Shown here piece after piece: positions 61,618-64,000 of a DNA stretch of 64,000 nt; position 1 is the stretch's first letter; each line of letters begins with the position of its first letter. The translations under genes were made by a program, and so were the position numbers. Source of the DNA: Gordonia hongkongensis. GTDB taxonomy: Bacteria > Actinomycetota > Actinomycetes > Mycobacteriales > Mycobacteriaceae. The stretch spans positions 992,001 to 1,056,000 of the forward strand of contig NZ_CP095552.1 of assembly GCF_023078355.1 (NCBI RefSeq), written 5' to 3'. A model generated the notes under the pieces. The model was given only the letters and a program-made list of their open reading frames with translations, was not told the origin of the DNA and did not search any database.

Positions 61618-64000
61618 ATGAAGCTTCAGTTCAAGTTTCAGCAGTACCAGACCGATGCGGTCGACTCCGTTGTCGACGTGTTCGCCGGTCAACCCAAGCA
61701 CGATGGCATCTCGTATCGAGTCGACCCCGGACGTCGGCGGCGAACCGGTGAGGAGTCGTTGTACTCCGATTCGGGCCTGCGGAACGCAGAGATCGCATTG
61801 ACCGGTGCCCAGCTGCTGGAGAACGTCCATAAGGTGCAGCGTTCCCGAAACCTTCCGCTGTCGGCCAAGGTGGAGGACAGCAAGGCGGCACCGGGGGCAC
61901 CCAATCTGGATGTCGAGATGGAGACTGGTACCGGCAAGACCTACGTCTACATCAAGACGATCATGGAACTGAACAAGCGGTACGGCTGGTCGAAGTTCAT
62001 CATCGTCGTACCGTCGGTGGCGATCCGTGAGGGCGTGCAGAAATCGTTCGATGTCACCGCCGAGCACTTTCAGCAGCTCTATGGAACGAAGCCGCGGTCG
62101 TTCATCTACAACTCGTCGCAACTGCACGAGCTGGAGCGGTTCAGCTCCGATGCCGGTGTGCAGGTGATGATCATCAACATCCAGGCGTTCAACTCGTCCG
62201 GCAAGGACAACCGCCGCATCTACGACGTGCTCGACGATTTCCAGTCTCGACGGCCGATCGACGTGATCAAGGCCAACCGGCCGATCGTGATCATCGACGA
62301 GCCACAGAAGATCGGCGCGGACAAGTCACTCGTATCTCTGGCCGAGTTCAACGCGCTGATGGTGTTGCGCTACTCGGCCACCCACAAGGTCGAGCACACC
62401 AAGGTTCACCGCCTGGACGCCCTCGACGCGTACAACCAGAAGCTGGTCAAGAAGATCGCCGTCCGCGGCATCACCGTCAAGGGACTCGCTGGCTCGACCG
62501 CGTACCTGTACGTCGATGCCATCGAGATCGGCAAGGGCGCCAATCCTCGTGCCCGGGTCGAGATTGAAGTTCAGACGAAGACTGGCATCAAGCGCCAGGT
62601 CAAGCGTCTCGACAAGGGTGACAACCTGCACGACATCTCCGGCGGCATCGAGGCATACAAGGGCCTGTTCATCACCAACATCGACGCCAACCGTGACGCG
62701 CTCGAACTGAGCAACGGTGACGTTGTCATCGCCGGTCAGCTCGCCGACCGGGACGTGACCGAGGAAACCAAGCGGCGCATCCAGATTCGCGAGGTGATCC
62801 GGGCTCACCTCGACAAGGAGCGGGAGCTGTTCAGTCGGGGTATCAAGATACTCTCGCTGTTCTTCATCGACGAGGTCGCCAAGTACCGCGACTATGACCG
62901 CGAGGACACACTCGGCGACTACGCACGGATCTTCGAGGAAGAGTACGTCGCGATCCGCGACGACGTGCTCGGTGAACTCGCCCTTGACGACTCGACCGCC
63001 GCGCACCAGGAGTATCTGCTCCGCGACGACGTCCGTGCCGTGCACGAGGGCTACTTCTCCATTGACAAGAAGACTAAGCGGCAGGTCGACGGCAAGGTCA
63101 GTGGACGCGGCGATGACAAGGGCCAGTCCACCGACACCGACGCCTACGATCTGATCCTCAAGAACAAGGAACGACTGCTGTCGTTCGAGGAACCGGTGCG
63201 GTTCATCTTCTCGCACTCCGCACTGCGCGAGGGCTGGGACAACCCTAACGTGTTCGTCATGGGGATGCTCAAGAAGAGCGACAACACCGTCTCGCGCCGG
63301 CAGGAGATCGGTCGCGGTCTGCGGTTGGCGGTCGACCAGCACGGCGAACGCATGGACAACCCGGTCGTCGTGCACGACATCAACGAACTGACCGTCGTCA
63401 CCGACGAGTCCTACACCGACTTCGTGACCGGACTCCAGAAGGAGATCGCCGACTCGTTGGCGTCGCGGCCACGCAAGGCGAGTGTCAAGTTCTTCACCGG
63501 CAAGACCATCCAGACTCCCAGTGGCGAATCCGTCGTGGAGGAGGCGCTTGCGCAGGCGCTGTACAAATACCTGATCAAGAACGACTACCTCAACGACGAC
63601 GACACGGTTTCCGAGACGTACAAGCAGGCCAAGGAAACTGGCACCCTCGCCGAACCCACTTCGGAGGTGCTGCGGTCGGTCATCGATTCCGTGTGGCCGC
63701 TCGTGGATGCGCTGTATCTCGATGTGAAGGTGATCGGTGAGGACGGCCGCAAGCCGAAGAAGATCCCGCTCAACGAGGCCAACTTCGCTAAGAAGGAGTT
63801 CCAGGCACTCTGGCGTCGAATCAACCACAAGGCGGTCTACCAGGTCGAGTTCGACTCGAACGAGTTGATCCGCAAGTGCATTCAGACGCTCGACAGCCAT
63901 CTCAACGTGGCTGCGATGCAGTATGTCCTCATCGAAGGACTGCAGAAGGACGCCCTCGACGCCGAGGATCTGACCAACACGGCCGGATTCGACCAAACGC
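61618..64000 (+). CDS. Type III-like restriction helicase subunit (Res), 3' truncated by the window
   Basis: At least 794 residues, still open at the end of the window. MKLQFKFQQYQTDAVDSVV begins the N-terminal motif. Then come Walker A VEMETGTGKTYVYIK, the DExx box IVIIDEPQKIG, motif III-like LRYSATHKVEH and motif VI NTVSRRQEIGRGLRLAVDQ. These are the helicase motifs of type III Res and related DEAD/DEAH restriction enzymes. The endonuclease domain expected at the C-terminus lies beyond the window. It starts five bases after the mod stop. Together with Mod it should cut unmethylated DNA by ATP-driven translocation. Confidence 0.88.
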   Translation, partial: MKLQFKFQQYQTDAVDSVVDVFAGQPKHDGISYRVDPGRRRRTGEESLYSDSGLRNAEIALTGAQLLENVHKVQRSRNLPLSAKVEDSKAAPGAPNLDVEMETGTGKTYVYIKTIMELNKRYGWSKFIIVVPSVAIREGVQKSFDVTAEHFQQLYGTKPRSFIYNSSQLHELERFSSDAGVQVMIINIQAFNSSGKDNRRIYDVLDDFQSRRPIDVIKANRPIVIIDEPQKIGADKSLVSLAEFNALMVLRYSATHKVEHTKVHRLDALDAYNQKLVKKIAVRGITVKGLAGSTAYLYVDAIEIGKGANPRARVEIEVQTKTGIKRQVKRLDKGDNLHDISGGIEAYKGLFITNIDANRDALELSNGDVVIAGQLADRDVTEETKRRIQIREVIRAHLDKERELFSRGIKILSLFFIDEVAKYRDYDREDTLGDYARIFEEEYVAIRDDVLGELALDDSTAAHQEYLLRDDVRAVHEGYFSIDKKTKRQVDGKVSGRGDDKGQSTDTDAYDLILKNKERLLSFEEPVRFIFSHSALREGWDNPNVFVMGMLKKSDNTVSRRQEIGRGLRLAVDQHGERMDNPVVVHDINELTVVTDESYTDFVTGLQKEIADSLASRPRKASVKFFTGKTIQTPSGESVVEEALAQALYKYLIKNDYLNDDDTVSETYKQAKETGTLAEPTSEVLRSVIDSVWPLVDALYLDVKVIGEDGRKPKKIPLNEANFAKKEFQALWRRINHKAVYQVEFDSNELIRKCIQTLDSHLNVAAMQYVLIEGLQKDALDAEDLTNTAGFDQT

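Noticed and set aside
62326..63996. Minus-strand frame inside res
   Set aside because: It overlaps clear helicase motifs on the plus strand and is antisense to them.

Overview
The window is high-GC actinobacterial chromosome from a mycolic-acid producer (order Mycobacteriales). Gordonia or a close relative is my best guess, but the genus is inference. The main evidence is gene order. mshA, ybjN, gpm, senX3-regX3, a cysteine-motif protein, a Ppx/GppA phosphatase, a membrane protein, a TIM-barrel isomerase, a thioesterase, proC, an excisionase-like HTH gene, a 33-aa basic protein, an SDR epimerase, an acyltransferase, a SerB-like HAD, a glutaredoxin-like protein and hemA-hemC-hemD-hemB follow the order I recall for M. 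tuberculosis Rv0486-Rv0512.

Layout. 1-6.2 kb: surface polysaccharide genes (membrane protein, GT2, GT-C-like protein) and two lipoproteins, one GH5-like and one DUF2599-like. 6.2-8.9 kb: zinc-type ABC importer. 9.0-32.5 kb: the conserved backbone, with local insertions of an acyl-CoA synthetase, an amino-acid permease, an alcohol dehydrogenase and a P450/TetR pair. 32.7-40.8 kb: a glutaredoxin-like gene, then rex-hemA-hemC-hemD-hemB as a tightly packed operon behind a near-consensus Rex operator, then three small membrane-protein genes. 40.7-47 kb: a phosphodiesterase-like gene, a manganese catalase, two acyl-CoA dehydrogenases and a TetR regulator. 47.1-48.2 kb: two orphan genes.

48.6-64 kb is accessory DNA. 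A type I restriction methylase gene (hsdM) is cut off exactly after the NPPF catalytic motif. The sequence then enters a four-gene recombinase module: three large tyrosine-recombinase-family genes and a small coiled-coil gene, chained by ATGA overlaps as in Tn554-type transposons. Behind it, in the same direction, lies an apparent defence operon: HTH gene, PLD-like/SNF2 helicase, DUF4391-like gene, type III-like Mod methyltransferase and Res helicase (cut by the window end). The simplest reading is a Tn554-like element that inserted into hsdM and carries an extended type III restriction system as cargo. Its right end and the rest of hsdM are not in the window.

Sequence quality matters here. 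Seven otherwise intact genes each need exactly one extra base to read through (near 1210, 6144, 21628, 30497, 38070, 41137 and 53054). All seven are minus-one events, mostly in G or C runs. I read them as sequencing or assembly deletions, not pseudogenes, and I annotate the restored genes. No rRNA, tRNA or CRISPR array was seen.
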